A stretch of 64,000 nt of DNA from Terasakiella pusilla DSM 6293 (GTDB lineage Bacteria; Pseudomonadota; Alphaproteobacteria; Rhodospirillales; Terasakiellaceae). The notes below the pieces were generated by a model. The model ran no database searches. It was not told the origin of the DNA and worked only from the letters and a program-made list of their open reading frames with translations. Positions 25,148-33,798 of this stretch are shown piece by piece; the first letter of the stretch is position 1, and each line of letters begins with the position of its first letter. Both the position numbers and the translations under genes were made by a program. Location: assembly GCF_000688235.1 (NCBI RefSeq), contig NZ_JHYO01000020.1, forward strand, positions 1-64,000. The letters are read 5' to 3'.

Positions 25148-26512
25148 ATGAGCGACGATACCATCAAGTATCTATTACCCGAAAACCGCATTCCAAAGGC
25201 CTGGTACAATATCGTTGCCGACCTGCCGCAACAGCCGGAACCTGTCTTGCATCCGGGCACCAAAAAACCTGTTACGCCTGCTGATCTGGAACCTTTGTTC
25301 CCCATGTCCATCATCGAACAGGAAGTCGCAACCGAACGCGAGATCGAAATCCCGGAGCCGGTGCGCGATGTCTACAAACAATGGCGTCCGGCCCCGCTGT
25401 ATCGCGCCCGTCGTCTGGAAAAAGCCTTGGGCACCAGCGCCAAGATTTTTTATAAATACGAAGGGGTCAGCCCATCAGGATCGCACAAGCCCAACACCTC
25501 AGTTGCCCAAGCTTTCTATAACAAAGAAGCTGGCATCAAAAAGCTGACCACCGAAACAGGGGCCGGTCAGTGGGGCTGCTCCCTTGCGTTTGCGGCGTCT
25601 CTGTTTGATCTGGAAGTCGATGTCTATATGGTCAAAGTGTCCTATGGGCAAAAACCCTATCGCCGCGCGCTCATGCAAACCTATGGTGCGCGCTGCGTCG
25701 CCTCCCCATCCACAGAAACACAAGCGGGGCGTGATGTGCTCGCGCAAGACCCGGACAGCCGCGGCTCCCTCGGGATCGCCATTTCAGAGGCTGTGGAGCT
25801 GGCGGCCCAACGCGACGACACCAAATATGCCTTAGGCTCCGTGCTCAACCATGTGCTCTTGCACCAGACCGTCATCGGCATCGAGGCCATGGAACAGATG
25901 GAGATGGCGGACGCTGACCCCGACGTGGTCATCGGCTGCGCAGGCGGCGGGTCCAACTTTGGCGGGATCGCGTTCCCTTACATCGGACGCAATATCCGCG
26001 AAGGCAAAAAGACCCGTATTTTGGCGGTTGAACCGGCAGCCTGCCCCACCTTGACACGCGGCACCTATGCCTATGACTTTGGCGATACGGCCCAACTCAC
26101 GCCACTGACCAAAATGCACACCTTGGGTGCCTCCTTCATGCCACCGGGGTTCCATGCCGGCGGATTGCGCTATCACGGCATGTCCACCTTGGTCAGCCAA
26201 TGTAAAGAATTGGGGCTGATGGACGCGGTTGCCTATCGTCAAACGGAATGTTTTGCCGCGGCTGTCCAATTTGCCCAAGCCGAAGGCATCCTGCCCGCCC
26301 CAGAATCCAGCCACGCCGTCAAAGCCGCGATTGTGGAAGCCCTAGATGCGAAGGAAAAAGGCGACGAACGCACCATCCTGTTCTGCCTGTCCGGCCATGG
26401 TCACTTCGACATGCAAGCCTACACCGACTATTTTGAAGGCAAGCTTGAAGATAAAGACTATGACGAGGTCGCTTTACAAGAAGCACTCGCCCGCCTGCCC
26501 AACGTCGGTTGA
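25148..26512 (+). CDS. TrpB-like PLP-dependent enzyme (TrpB2 type)
   Basis: A 454-residue beta-family PLP enzyme of the TrpB2/TIGR01415 type. K114 in SPSGSHKPNTS forms the PLP Schiff base; GCAGGGSNFGG binds the PLP phosphate, and the family-specific IPKAWYNIVADLP opens the protein. TrpB2 enzymes can condense indole with serine or phosphoserine without a TrpA partner; no trpA is nearby. The start is the ATG at 25148, 7 bases after AAGGGA; the longer frame upstream is leader sequence. Role in this organism may be indole salvage. Confidence 0.92.
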   Translation: MSDDTIKYLLPENRIPKAWYNIVADLPQQPEPVLHPGTKKPVTPADLEPLFPMSIIEQEVATEREIEIPEPVRDVYKQWRPAPLYRARRLEKALGTSAKIFYKYEGVSPSGSHKPNTSVAQAFYNKEAGIKKLTTETGAGQWGCSLAFAASLFDLEVDVYMVKVSYGQKPYRRALMQTYGARCVASPSTETQAGRDVLAQDPDSRGSLGIAISEAVELAAQRDDTKYALGSVLNHVLLHQTVIGIEAMEQMEMADADPDVVIGCAGGGSNFGGIAFPYIGRNIREGKKTRILAVEPAACPTLTRGTYAYDFGDTAQLTPLTKMHTLGASFMPPGFHAGGLRYHGMSTLVSQCKELGLMDAVAYRQTECFAAAVQFAQAEGILPAPESSHAVKAAIVEALDAKEKGDERTILFCLSGHGHFDMQAYTDYFEGKLEDKDYDEVALQEALARLPNVG

Positions 26513-26520
26513 TCCAAAAA

Positions 26521-26547
26521 AACGCCCCTGTCAAATGCAGGGGCGTT
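26521..26547. terminator. Terminator-like hairpin after the TrpB-like gene
   Basis: A perfect 10-bp stem AACGCCCCTG / CAGGGGCGTT with a 7-base loop, 8 bases past the stop. The plus-strand tail lacks a T-run, while six A precede the stem, so it is best suited to stop minus-strand transcripts; on the plus strand it may act as a weak terminator or an mRNA 3' end. Confidence 0.6.
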
Positions 26548-26602
26548 AATCAAACGAACGATATAGAATAACCTTACTGCACAAAGAAAAGGGCTATATA
26601 AA

Positions 26603-27385
26603 ATGAAAATACGGATTGCGGCAGTTGAAGATACGGGAGATGAAATGATCTGTGACGAATATATCGGTCACGACTTTCAGTCATTTGCAGAGATCTTGGA
26701 ACAGCTCTCGACGTTGGAAAAATCAGCCCCAGGTCATATCGCCTTAACGTCCTTAGATGATTTAGGCCAAGCACAATATACCTCCATACATGCGACGTTA
26801 TCTAAAGACCTGGATGACATCAAAGGCCATGACCTATCAAGCCTTTCTCCAGAAAGCTTTGAAGATGGTGAACATCGCGGATACCTATCTAACAAATCTG
26901 AATTTTTCATTCGAGAAGCAAACTTTCTTTCAAAGGCTAAAGAAACCACATTTGAGGATATCTTTACCCGCCACTTATGTATTACCGATCAAGAAATAGA
27001 TGCCTTAGAGCAGGTTCATGCGAATCCATTGAAATATATTGATTCAAAGGTTCTCATAAAAGTCTCCCCCGTTCAATCTTCCGCCCTTGCTCTTGTTTCA
27101 TTTCCAAATGGCTACTTCTCATGTGATCTGAATCCATTTGAAAACTATGTTTTAGCAAATCACTTAGAAGAAAATTACGGTCTAAGGCTATGTGGCATGG
27201 GCGCTTCCTTACTTGGCTTCAGGCATAGCCGAAAATTCGACGTCCAAACCGCACTCAAGCTTGGCGCAGAGCTCGCAAAAATCTATCACCGCGAAAACGA
27301 GACAAGCGTCATTGAACGCTTTGCCAATCTCGTGCAAACCCATGAATATTTCTTCATAAAATATGTAGAAGAAATCAATTTATAA
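26603..27385 (+). CDS. Hypothetical protein, AT-rich orphan
   Basis: A 260-residue protein that I do not recognise. It has no signal peptide, membrane helix or known catalytic motif; it is acidic in the first half (SLDDLGQAQYTSIHATLSKDLDDIKG) and mixed alpha/beta after that. Codon use is clearly richer in A/T than the neighbours (many AAT, TTA, CAA, AAA), which suggests recent acquisition. It stands alone between two hairpins and is expressed on the plus strand while its right neighbour is on the minus strand. The start at 26603 has weak ribosome-site support. The open frame itself is convincing; the function is unknown. Confidence 0.7.
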   Translation: MKIRIAAVEDTGDEMICDEYIGHDFQSFAEILEQLSTLEKSAPGHIALTSLDDLGQAQYTSIHATLSKDLDDIKGHDLSSLSPESFEDGEHRGYLSNKSEFFIREANFLSKAKETTFEDIFTRHLCITDQEIDALEQVHANPLKYIDSKVLIKVSPVQSSALALVSFPNGYFSCDLNPFENYVLANHLEENYGLRLCGMGASLLGFRHSRKFDVQTALKLGAELAKIYHRENETSVIERFANLVQTHEYFFIKYVEEINL

Positions 27386-27450
27386 GACAAAAGCGTGAAC
27401 GACCCATTCAAGCGCTAGGCAGTTTTGTAACTCTCAATACATCTGTGCAT

Positions 27451-27482
27451 AAAAAAAGTGGGCTAAGTTCTCAGCCCACTTT
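27451..27482 (-). terminator. Terminator of the ABC-2 permease gene
   Basis: A 10-bp stem AAAGTGGGCT / AGCCCACTTT with an 8-base loop. Read on the minus strand it is followed by a run of seven T and lies 34 bases after the stop codon of the permease gene. Confidence 0.9.
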
Positions 27483-27515
27483 ATGCGTCTGCTTTATTTT
27501 ATAAAGCAAGAAACG

Positions 27516-28307
27516 TTAAGCTTTCAACTTATAGCCTGTCTTGAACATGCGATAGCTCACAATCCACAAGAAGGTGTTGATCCCGGTCATCACCAAAATA
27601 CCTGTCAGGATGTTGCTGTCGGATTGACCGATAAAGCCCGCACGGAACCCATCAATCATGTAGAAAAACGGGTTGATGTGAGCCAGAAATTTACCCAGTT
27701 CCGGCAAGCGTTCTGCGGAATAGAACGTCCCGGACAAGAAAGACAGCGGCGTCACCACAAAGTTGGTCACGGCTGCCATGTGATCAAATTTCTCTGACCA
27801 GATGCCGCCGATAATCCCGAACAGGGACAACATCAACGCACCCATAAAGCCGTGAAACAGGATCAGGGCCGGATTATCAAACCCGAAGGGCACAAAAAAG
27901 CTCATAACCAGCACGATGATACTGCCGATCATCAGGCCACGTGTCGTGCCCCCCATGGCGTAAGCAAAGGTGAGTTCATGGGCATTAAGCGGCGGCATAA
28001 GTGTATCAACGATATTGCCCTGTACCTTGGCAATCACCAACGAACTCGACGTGTTGGCAAAGGCATTTTGCGTAATCGCCATCATCACCAGACCGGGGGC
28101 AAGAAATTCCAGAAACGGCACAGAGCCAATGGTTTCCACCGCGCGACCCAAGGCCAATGTAAAGACGGCGAAAAACAACAGGGTCGTGACCAGCGGGGCC
28201 ATCAGGGTTTGGGTGTAAACTTTTAAAAAACGTCGGACTTCACGGGAATATAATGTCCACAGCCCGAGCCAATTTGCTGAATGCGGATTGACTTCAATGG
28301 GAGTCAT
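27516..28307 (-). CDS. ABC-2 type transporter permease
   Basis: A 263-residue membrane protein with six hydrophobic helices and the ABC-2 pattern (WTLYSREVRRFLKVYTQTLMAP split over the first segment, then LAPGLVMMAITQNAFANTSSSLV and PLSFLSGTFYSAERLP). Such permeases export polysaccharides, drugs or lipids with a separate ATPase. No ATPase gene is adjacent, so its partner is encoded elsewhere. The start is set at the ATG at 28307 (MTPIEVNPHSANWLGLWTLY); the upstream in-frame stretch is charged and not typical. It is divergent from recX. Confidence 0.88.
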   Translation of the reverse strand: MTPIEVNPHSANWLGLWTLYSREVRRFLKVYTQTLMAPLVTTLLFFAVFTLALGRAVETIGSVPFLEFLAPGLVMMAITQNAFANTSSSLVIAKVQGNIVDTLMPPLNAHELTFAYAMGGTTRGLMIGSIIVLVMSFFVPFGFDNPALILFHGFMGALMLSLFGIIGGIWSEKFDHMAAVTNFVVTPLSFLSGTFYSAERLPELGKFLAHINPFFYMIDGFRAGFIGQSDSNILTGILVMTGINTFLWIVSYRMFKTGYKLKA

Positions 28308-28377
28308 AAGAGATTCTCTTTTTGGAAATAAATGTTTATTCTTTGTAACAGGCAAAGACCAATTGGTTAAGTGAGAT

Positions 28378-28935
28378 ATGTCACAAGAACAAAAAATTCC
28401 AAGACCCGTAAGCGCACAATCCCTGAGAAACGCCGCGCTGCGCTACATTGACCGCTTTGCCACGTCCCGTGAAAACCTCCGCCAAGTCCTGATGCGTCGG
28501 GTGCAAAAATCCAACTATTATCACGATACGCCCTTAGAAGACGGCATCAACTGGATCAACACCATCCTTGATCAACTGGAACAGGCCAATTTCATCAACG
28601 ATCAGCGCTACGCCGAAGGCCGCGCAGGGGCGCTGCATCGCAAAGGCACCTCCTTGCGCGTGATCCAGATGAAGTTAAAAGAAAAAGGCATCTCAGACCA
28701 AGACATCGCCCATGCCCTCAATGCGTTAAGCGAGGAAACACAAAGCGAAAACTTGGAACGGGACGCGGCCATCGCCCTTGCCCGTCGGCGCAGGCTTGGC
28801 CCGTGGCGCCTCCCCGAAAAACGCGAAGACTTTAAGGATAAAGATCTTGGGGCCCTCGCGCGTGCCGGATTTTCCTATGATCTCGCGCGCGATATTATCG
28901 AAGCTGATAGCCCCGAAGACCTTGAAGAGATTTAA
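28378..28935 (+). CDS. recX: Regulatory protein RecX
   Basis: A 185-residue RecX/OraA family protein, a modulator of RecA that inhibits filament growth. It is helical with the tandem three-helix repeats expected: LRNAALRYIDRFATSRENLRQVLMRRV, then FINDQRYAEGRAGALHRKGTSLRVIQMKLKEKGIS, where the DxRYAE motif is the family signature. No recA is in the window. Its 3' end overlaps the convergent MocR-type gene by 4 bases. Confidence 0.9.
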   Translation: MSQEQKIPRPVSAQSLRNAALRYIDRFATSRENLRQVLMRRVQKSNYYHDTPLEDGINWINTILDQLEQANFINDQRYAEGRAGALHRKGTSLRVIQMKLKEKGISDQDIAHALNALSEETQSENLERDAAIALARRRRLGPWRLPEKREDFKDKDLGALARAGFSYDLARDIIEADSPEDLEEI

Positions 28936-30320
28936 ACAATCGCGTTGGCGTAGCTGTCATCCTTATTCAGTGTCTCTGCGATCAACTGCAACACATGGCG
29001 GGTCTGTTCAACAGACGTCGGCGCGCCAAGGCACAGACGCACGCCCGTGACATGATCCACATGGACCGCAAAGTCATCAGCAGCCAACAAACGCACATTC
29101 TGGCGGCGCATCTGGGCCACAAAGTCATGGGCGTTCCAATGGGCAGGTAAGGACAGCCAGATGTGAAACCCGTTCGGATCTGCACGAAACGTATGGGCGC
29201 CCAAAACGTCCCGCGCAATCTCCTGACGTTCGCGCGCGGCTTTGGAAATCGCTTCCCCCAACAAATCGGCACAACCGGACTGTAACAAATCCACTGCCAT
29301 GGCTTTGGTGATGGGGGACACCATCAAGGACGTCGCGCGTAGGGCTTGGGCGATCTTTTTCTGGTGCGCTTGGTCAGGACAGATCAAAAACGCCACCCGC
29401 AGAGAACTTGCCACGCATTTTGCCAAGCCTGCAATGTAATAGCCCAAGTCAGGGGCAAAACTGCATAATGGGTCCGGCGCATGCTTGGAGATAAAGCCAT
29501 AAGCATCATCTTCAATGATCTTCACATCATAGGTTTTTGCAATCTCCGCAATCTCGCGGCGACGCTCGCTGGGCCATGTGGTCGTAGTCGGGTTATGTTG
29601 CGTCGGTGTGCAGTAAAGCAACGCGACTTTATTCTGGCGACAGGCCTCTTCAAACGCTTGCGGAAGAATACCGTCATGATCCATTTCCAAACCAATATGG
29701 GGAATACCGAGTTTGCGCACCACGGACTGAAACCCCGGATAGGTAAATTCCTCCGACACCACACAGGTATCTTTTGTCACCAAATGCCCCAACAAGGCCA
29801 GCAGGGTGCCTTGGGTGCCGGGACAAATCAGCAGATTGTCTTTATCTGCCGGTTTGTAGCGCCGGGCAACCCAAGTGGCGGCGACTTCACGTTCCGACAC
29901 TGTGCCAAAAAAGTCCTGATAGCCGAACAGGCTTTGTTCGTTCATACGCATCACGACCTGCGCCATATCGCGCTTCATGCGATCCAACAACCGCTTATCC
30001 TGCGGCAGGGGCGGAATATTCATCCCCATATCCACAAACAGGCTTTCCGTGTTTTGAGGGTGAAGTACGCCCCGGATAAACGTCCCCTGTCCCATGCGCG
30101 CAACCAACACGCCACGCTTTTTACCTTCTGCATAGGCGCGGGTGACAGTGGTAAAATCAATCCCCAGACGGTCTGCCAACTGGCGTTGCGGCGGTAATTT
30201 ATCCCCCGCCTTCAAGACAGAACGCGCCAGATCATTTTCAATCGCTTCAACGATTGCCAGATATAAAGGACGCTGCGAATCGAGACTGTGTGGATACCAG
30301 TTAAGATCATTTTGCGTCAT
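28932..30320 (-). CDS. MocR-type transcriptional regulator (GntR HTH + aminotransferase-like domain)
   Basis: A 462-residue regulator. Residues about 15-85 are a winged HTH of the GntR family (RPLYLAIVEAIENDLARSVL, LPPQRQLADRLGIDFTTVTRAY), and the rest is a fold-type I aminotransferase-like domain with TPTQHNPTT, IIEDDAYGF and a PLP lysine in GLAKCVASSLRVAF. MocR/PdxR/TauR-like proteins sense PLP or amino compounds and usually control a divergent neighbour. Here the divergent gene is ccoG, and a palindrome lies between them. The target metabolite is unknown. Confidence 0.92.
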   Translation of the reverse strand: MTQNDLNWYPHSLDSQRPLYLAIVEAIENDLARSVLKAGDKLPPQRQLADRLGIDFTTVTRAYAEGKKRGVLVARMGQGTFIRGVLHPQNTESLFVDMGMNIPPLPQDKRLLDRMKRDMAQVVMRMNEQSLFGYQDFFGTVSEREVAATWVARRYKPADKDNLLICPGTQGTLLALLGHLVTKDTCVVSEEFTYPGFQSVVRKLGIPHIGLEMDHDGILPQAFEEACRQNKVALLYCTPTQHNPTTTTWPSERRREIAEIAKTYDVKIIEDDAYGFISKHAPDPLCSFAPDLGYYIAGLAKCVASSLRVAFLICPDQAHQKKIAQALRATSLMVSPITKAMAVDLLQSGCADLLGEAISKAARERQEIARDVLGAHTFRADPNGFHIWLSLPAHWNAHDFVAQMRRQNVRLLAADDFAVHVDHVTGVRLCLGAPTSVEQTRHVLQLIAETLNKDDSYANAIV

Positions 30321-30415
30321 GCGTCATCCCTCTCACATGCATTCCATACAATTCCCTTTAATTTTCTAAACCTGCATGGTGCGCACAGGGCAAGGCCGCA
30401 GGAATCTAGGTATAT

Positions 30416-30457
30416 ATTGTATGTTAATTTAACCACATACAATAGTCGATTGTACGC
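30416..30457. promoter_or_regulatory. Palindrome plus third half-site between MocR-type gene and ccoG
   Basis: ATTGTATGT (30416-30424) is mirrored exactly by ACATACAAT (30435-30443) across 10 AT-rich bases, and a similar direct copy ATTGTACGC follows at 30449-30457. The spacing of the half-sites, about 19 and 14 bases, suits binding by a dimeric regulator to adjacent faces of the helix. The divergent MocR-type protein is the natural candidate, but it could also be a site for another factor. It is about 90-100 bases from each start codon. Confidence 0.5.
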
Positions 30458-30543
30458 GTTTATTGTTGAAATTGCATGCAGCATATGCCTTTTTCCCTGC
30501 GAAATCTACAGACAAATCACTCTTGTGTGAAAGGGTCCTCTCC

Positions 30544-31992
30544 ATGAGTCCGCTGCAATCACCGCCCCCCACCGCCGCCTTGGATGACAAAGAAAATCCG
30601 CTCTATGCAAACCGTGTCAAAATCCATCCCCGTCGCATTTCCGGCTTTTACCGCCGCTTAAAGGATGTGATGCTTTGGGCGCTCTTGGCCCTTTATCACC
30701 TGACACCGTGGCTGCCGTGGGATCGCGGTGCAAACAAACCCAATCAAGCCATCCTGTTTGATATCCCCGGTGAGCGCATTTACCTGTTTAATCTGGAAAT
30801 CTGGCCCCAAGATATCTACATGCTGACGGGTATGATGATCTTTGCGGCGGTCGGCCTGTTTTTCACCGCAGCGCTGATCGGGCGGGCGTGGTGCGGCTTT
30901 GCCTGCTTCCAAACCGTCTGGACCGACCTGTTTATGAAAGTCGAAGCCTGGGTCGAAGGTGATCGCAACGCCCGCATGCGATTGGACAATGCCAGACCGT
31001 CCCTGTCCAAATATGCCAAACGCACGACAAAGCATGCCCTTTGGCTCGCGATCTCCGCCTTTTTTGCCCTCTCTTTTCTGTGGTATTTTGGCGAAGCCGC
31101 AACAGTGACCAAAAATGTCCTCACTGCCAATATTGGTGGCTGGACGCTGGTGACCTTTCTAACGCTTATGGCCATGACCTACATTATGGCGGGATTTGCC
31201 CGCGAACAGGTCTGCTTTTACATGTGTCCATACGGGCGCTTTCAAGGCGTCATGTTTGATGAACACAGCAAGGTCGTCACCTACGAAAGCTGGCGCGGGG
31301 AAGGACGGGCCAAACCCGGCAAAAACCGCGATTTCAGCAACCGGGGTCATTGCGTTGACTGTTCCCTGTGCGTGCAAGTCTGCCCGACCGGTATTGATAT
31401 TCGCGATGGCAACCAGATGGAATGTATTGGCTGTGCGCTCTGTATCGATGCCTGCAACGATGTGATGGAAAAATTCGGCCTGCCGAAAAACCTGATTTCC
31501 TATGACAGTCAGCACAATATCAATGCCCGTGCGACCAACAAGCTGACCCAACAGGTCACAAAACTGATCCGCCCGCGCACCCTTATTTACAGCGGCATTC
31601 TGCTTGCGACCCTTGCGGTGACCAGCCTTGCCCTTGACACCCGCGAACTGACGGAAGTGAATATGCTGAAAGACCGCGCCCCGTTTTTTGTCACCTTAAG
31701 TTCCGGTGACATTCAAAACGCCTATACGCTGCGCATCCTCAACAAAAGCACCGAACCCCGCACCTATATGGTCGATGTGGAAGCCCCAAACTTCCCGTCT
31801 TTCGAGATCATCGGGCAAGACACCAATAAAGTGACACTAGACAGCGGCAAAGTCGCCAGCTTGCGCTTGTTGGTGCGCGGCAAAATGCTCCCGGACTTTG
31901 AGGGCAAAATGCCGCTGACCCTGGTCTTGCGCGATGCGGGCTATCAACCCATCCAAGTGGAAGAAACCGTCTTTAACGGCCCTTCCCACTAA
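30544..31992 (+). CDS. ccoG: Cytochrome c oxidase accessory protein CcoG (FixG/RdxA)
   Basis: A 482-residue membrane Fe-S protein needed for copper delivery to the cbb3-type oxidase; it reduces Cu(II) in the periplasm-facing chain. After the N-terminal RVKIHPRRISGFYRRLKDVM there are about four membrane helices, including a GRAWCGFACFQTVWTDLF segment, then two ferredoxin-type clusters (CVDCSLCVQVCP, CIGCALCIDACN) near residues 269-305, a fifth helix and a C-terminal Ig-like domain. The start is the ATG at 30544, after AGGG; the longer frame upstream overlaps the operator region. No ccoNOQP genes are adjacent. Confidence 0.95.
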   Translation: MSPLQSPPPTAALDDKENPLYANRVKIHPRRISGFYRRLKDVMLWALLALYHLTPWLPWDRGANKPNQAILFDIPGERIYLFNLEIWPQDIYMLTGMMIFAAVGLFFTAALIGRAWCGFACFQTVWTDLFMKVEAWVEGDRNARMRLDNARPSLSKYAKRTTKHALWLAISAFFALSFLWYFGEAATVTKNVLTANIGGWTLVTFLTLMAMTYIMAGFAREQVCFYMCPYGRFQGVMFDEHSKVVTYESWRGEGRAKPGKNRDFSNRGHCVDCSLCVQVCPTGIDIRDGNQMECIGCALCIDACNDVMEKFGLPKNLISYDSQHNINARATNKLTQQVTKLIRPRTLIYSGILLATLAVTSLALDTRELTEVNMLKDRAPFFVTLSSGDIQNAYTLRILNKSTEPRTYMVDVEAPNFPSFEIIGQDTNKVTLDSGKVASLRLLVRGKMLPDFEGKMPLTLVLRDAGYQPIQVEETVFNGPSH

Positions 31993-32007
31993 TCCCCCCA
32001 AATCGCC

Positions 32008-33786
32008 TTAAATCGGCTGGGTGGCGGCGATCAACCAAGCAAGATCCTCGCCCTCCAGCAACGGCGATAAAGCCTCGCGGACCTGTGCGTGATAGCTGTT
32101 TAACCAGTCTATCTCGTGCGGGTCCAACAGGTTTTTCTCAATCCCGTTTACATCAAACGGGCAGAGTGTCAGCGTTTCAAACGCCAACATCTCACGCTCT
32201 CCGCCCTCTGACGGTTGCACGCAGACCAGATTTTCCAGACGGATGCCATAGCCACCGGTCTTATAATAGCCCGGCTCATTCGATACCACCATGCCCACGC
32301 CTAAGGCCACCTTGCTTGGCATTTTAGAAATGCGCTGCGGCCCTTCATGGACGTTAAGGAAACTGCCGACCCCGTGGCCTGTCCCATGATCATAGTCCAT
32401 ACCCGCTTCCCATAATGGCAAGCGTGCCAGAACGTCCAACTGCGATCCGGTCGTCCCTTTAGGGAAACGCGCGCGACCCAAGGCAATATGCCCTTTTAAG
32501 ACACGGGTGAAACGGTCCTTCATCTCCGGCGTTGCGTTGCCGCGTACAATGGTGCGGGTAATGTCGGTTGTCCCGTCTTGATATTGCCCGCCACTATCGA
32601 CCAGATAAAGGCCATTTTCCGGCAAGGGAATCGATGTTTCAGGGCTGACGCGATAATGCACAATCGCGCCATTTTCCGCAGAACCGGAAATGGTCGGGAA
32701 ACTGTAGTCAAAAAACAGATCATCCTCACGGCGCAGACTATTCAGTTTCTGCGACACACTCAGTTCGTTAATGTCCGGTCCTGCCGGTTGTTCAGATAGC
32801 CAACGCAAAAAGCGCACCATCGTTGCCCCGTCACGGCGATGGGCCGTGCGCATCCCTTCAACTTCCACCACATTTTTGCAGGCTTTTGGCATCAAGGTAA
32901 GATCATCCGCGACAACAACCTGTGCACCCGCTTTTGTTAAGCGGCTATAAATCCATTCCGGTGCGCTATTGCCATCAAAACGCACGGTCTTTTTATCTGC
33001 CCCTAACGTATCCAGCACCGCACCGATCTGATCGGGTTCATGAAAACGCACAGCACTGCCCAAATGATCACGTACCGTTTGATCAATCTTGGCACTGTCC
33101 ATAAAGAGATCTGCGCTTTCATCCGCATGGATTAAAGCAAAGCCAAGCGCTACAGGCGTGCACGGGATATCCCCCCCACGGATATTAAACGCCCATGCAA
33201 TCGAATCGGGCAGGGTCAGGACCATACAGTCCTGCTTCTCTGCTTTTAACTGGGCTGCGATTTCCGCCAGTTTTTCCACATGGGATTGCCCACTGTAAGA
33301 CAGCGGATGGACGCGCACAGGTTCTTGCGGCGCATTCGGGCGATCCGACCAGATGGCATCAATAAAGTTATGCGGGGCGGCAACCAATTTTGCCCCCGCC
33401 TTTTCACAGACCTGCTTTAAGCGCAGTAAGCTTGCCCCCGTATGCAGCCAGGGGTCATAGGCGATTTTCATGCCCGTTGTGACGTGATCGGCCAGCCAGT
33501 CTGTCGCAGGTGTTTCTGTCAGATGGCGGCGTTCAAACAACGTGCCGTCCACTTCATGTTCAGCTTGCAGGGTATAGCGCCCATCGACAAAAACCGCCGC
33601 ACGCTCAGTCAGCACAATCGCCATCCCCGCCGAACCGGTAAACCCCGAAATCCAGGCCAGACGTTCTGACGACGCGGCAACATATTCGCCCTGATGTTCA
33701 TCATTGCGCGGGATGATAAATCCATCCATCTCGAAAATCTGCATTTCACGGCGAAGGGCGCTTAAGCGCTGTGTCCGGTCAGTCAT
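32008..33786 (-). CDS. pepP: Xaa-Pro aminopeptidase (M24 family)
   Basis: A 592-residue metallopeptidase that removes N-terminal residues preceding proline. Two creatinase-like N-terminal domains (residues about 1-310) precede the pita-bread catalytic domain. Metal ligands are seen in DSGGQYQDGTTDITR (two Asp), GTGHGVGSFLNVHEGP (His), NEPGYY and IRLENLV (Glu). The length of about 590 is typical of the three-domain eukaryote-like type found in alphaproteobacteria. It follows the DUF4175 gene by 12 bases and is likely in the same transcript. Confidence 0.94.
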   Translation of the reverse strand: MTDRTQRLSALRREMQIFEMDGFIIPRNDEHQGEYVAASSERLAWISGFTGSAGMAIVLTERAAVFVDGRYTLQAEHEVDGTLFERRHLTETPATDWLADHVTTGMKIAYDPWLHTGASLLRLKQVCEKAGAKLVAAPHNFIDAIWSDRPNAPQEPVRVHPLSYSGQSHVEKLAEIAAQLKAEKQDCMVLTLPDSIAWAFNIRGGDIPCTPVALGFALIHADESADLFMDSAKIDQTVRDHLGSAVRFHEPDQIGAVLDTLGADKKTVRFDGNSAPEWIYSRLTKAGAQVVVADDLTLMPKACKNVVEVEGMRTAHRRDGATMVRFLRWLSEQPAGPDINELSVSQKLNSLRREDDLFFDYSFPTISGSAENGAIVHYRVSPETSIPLPENGLYLVDSGGQYQDGTTDITRTIVRGNATPEMKDRFTRVLKGHIALGRARFPKGTTGSQLDVLARLPLWEAGMDYDHGTGHGVGSFLNVHEGPQRISKMPSKVALGVGMVVSNEPGYYKTGGYGIRLENLVCVQPSEGGEREMLAFETLTLCPFDVNGIEKNLLDPHEIDWLNSYHAQVREALSPLLEGEDLAWLIAATQPI

Positions 33787-33798
33787 GGGGGTTACTTC

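Noticed and set aside
29481-30197. Open frame of 238 codons opposite the MocR-type regulator
   Set aside because: Mirror frame; the regulator on the other strand has all expected motifs.
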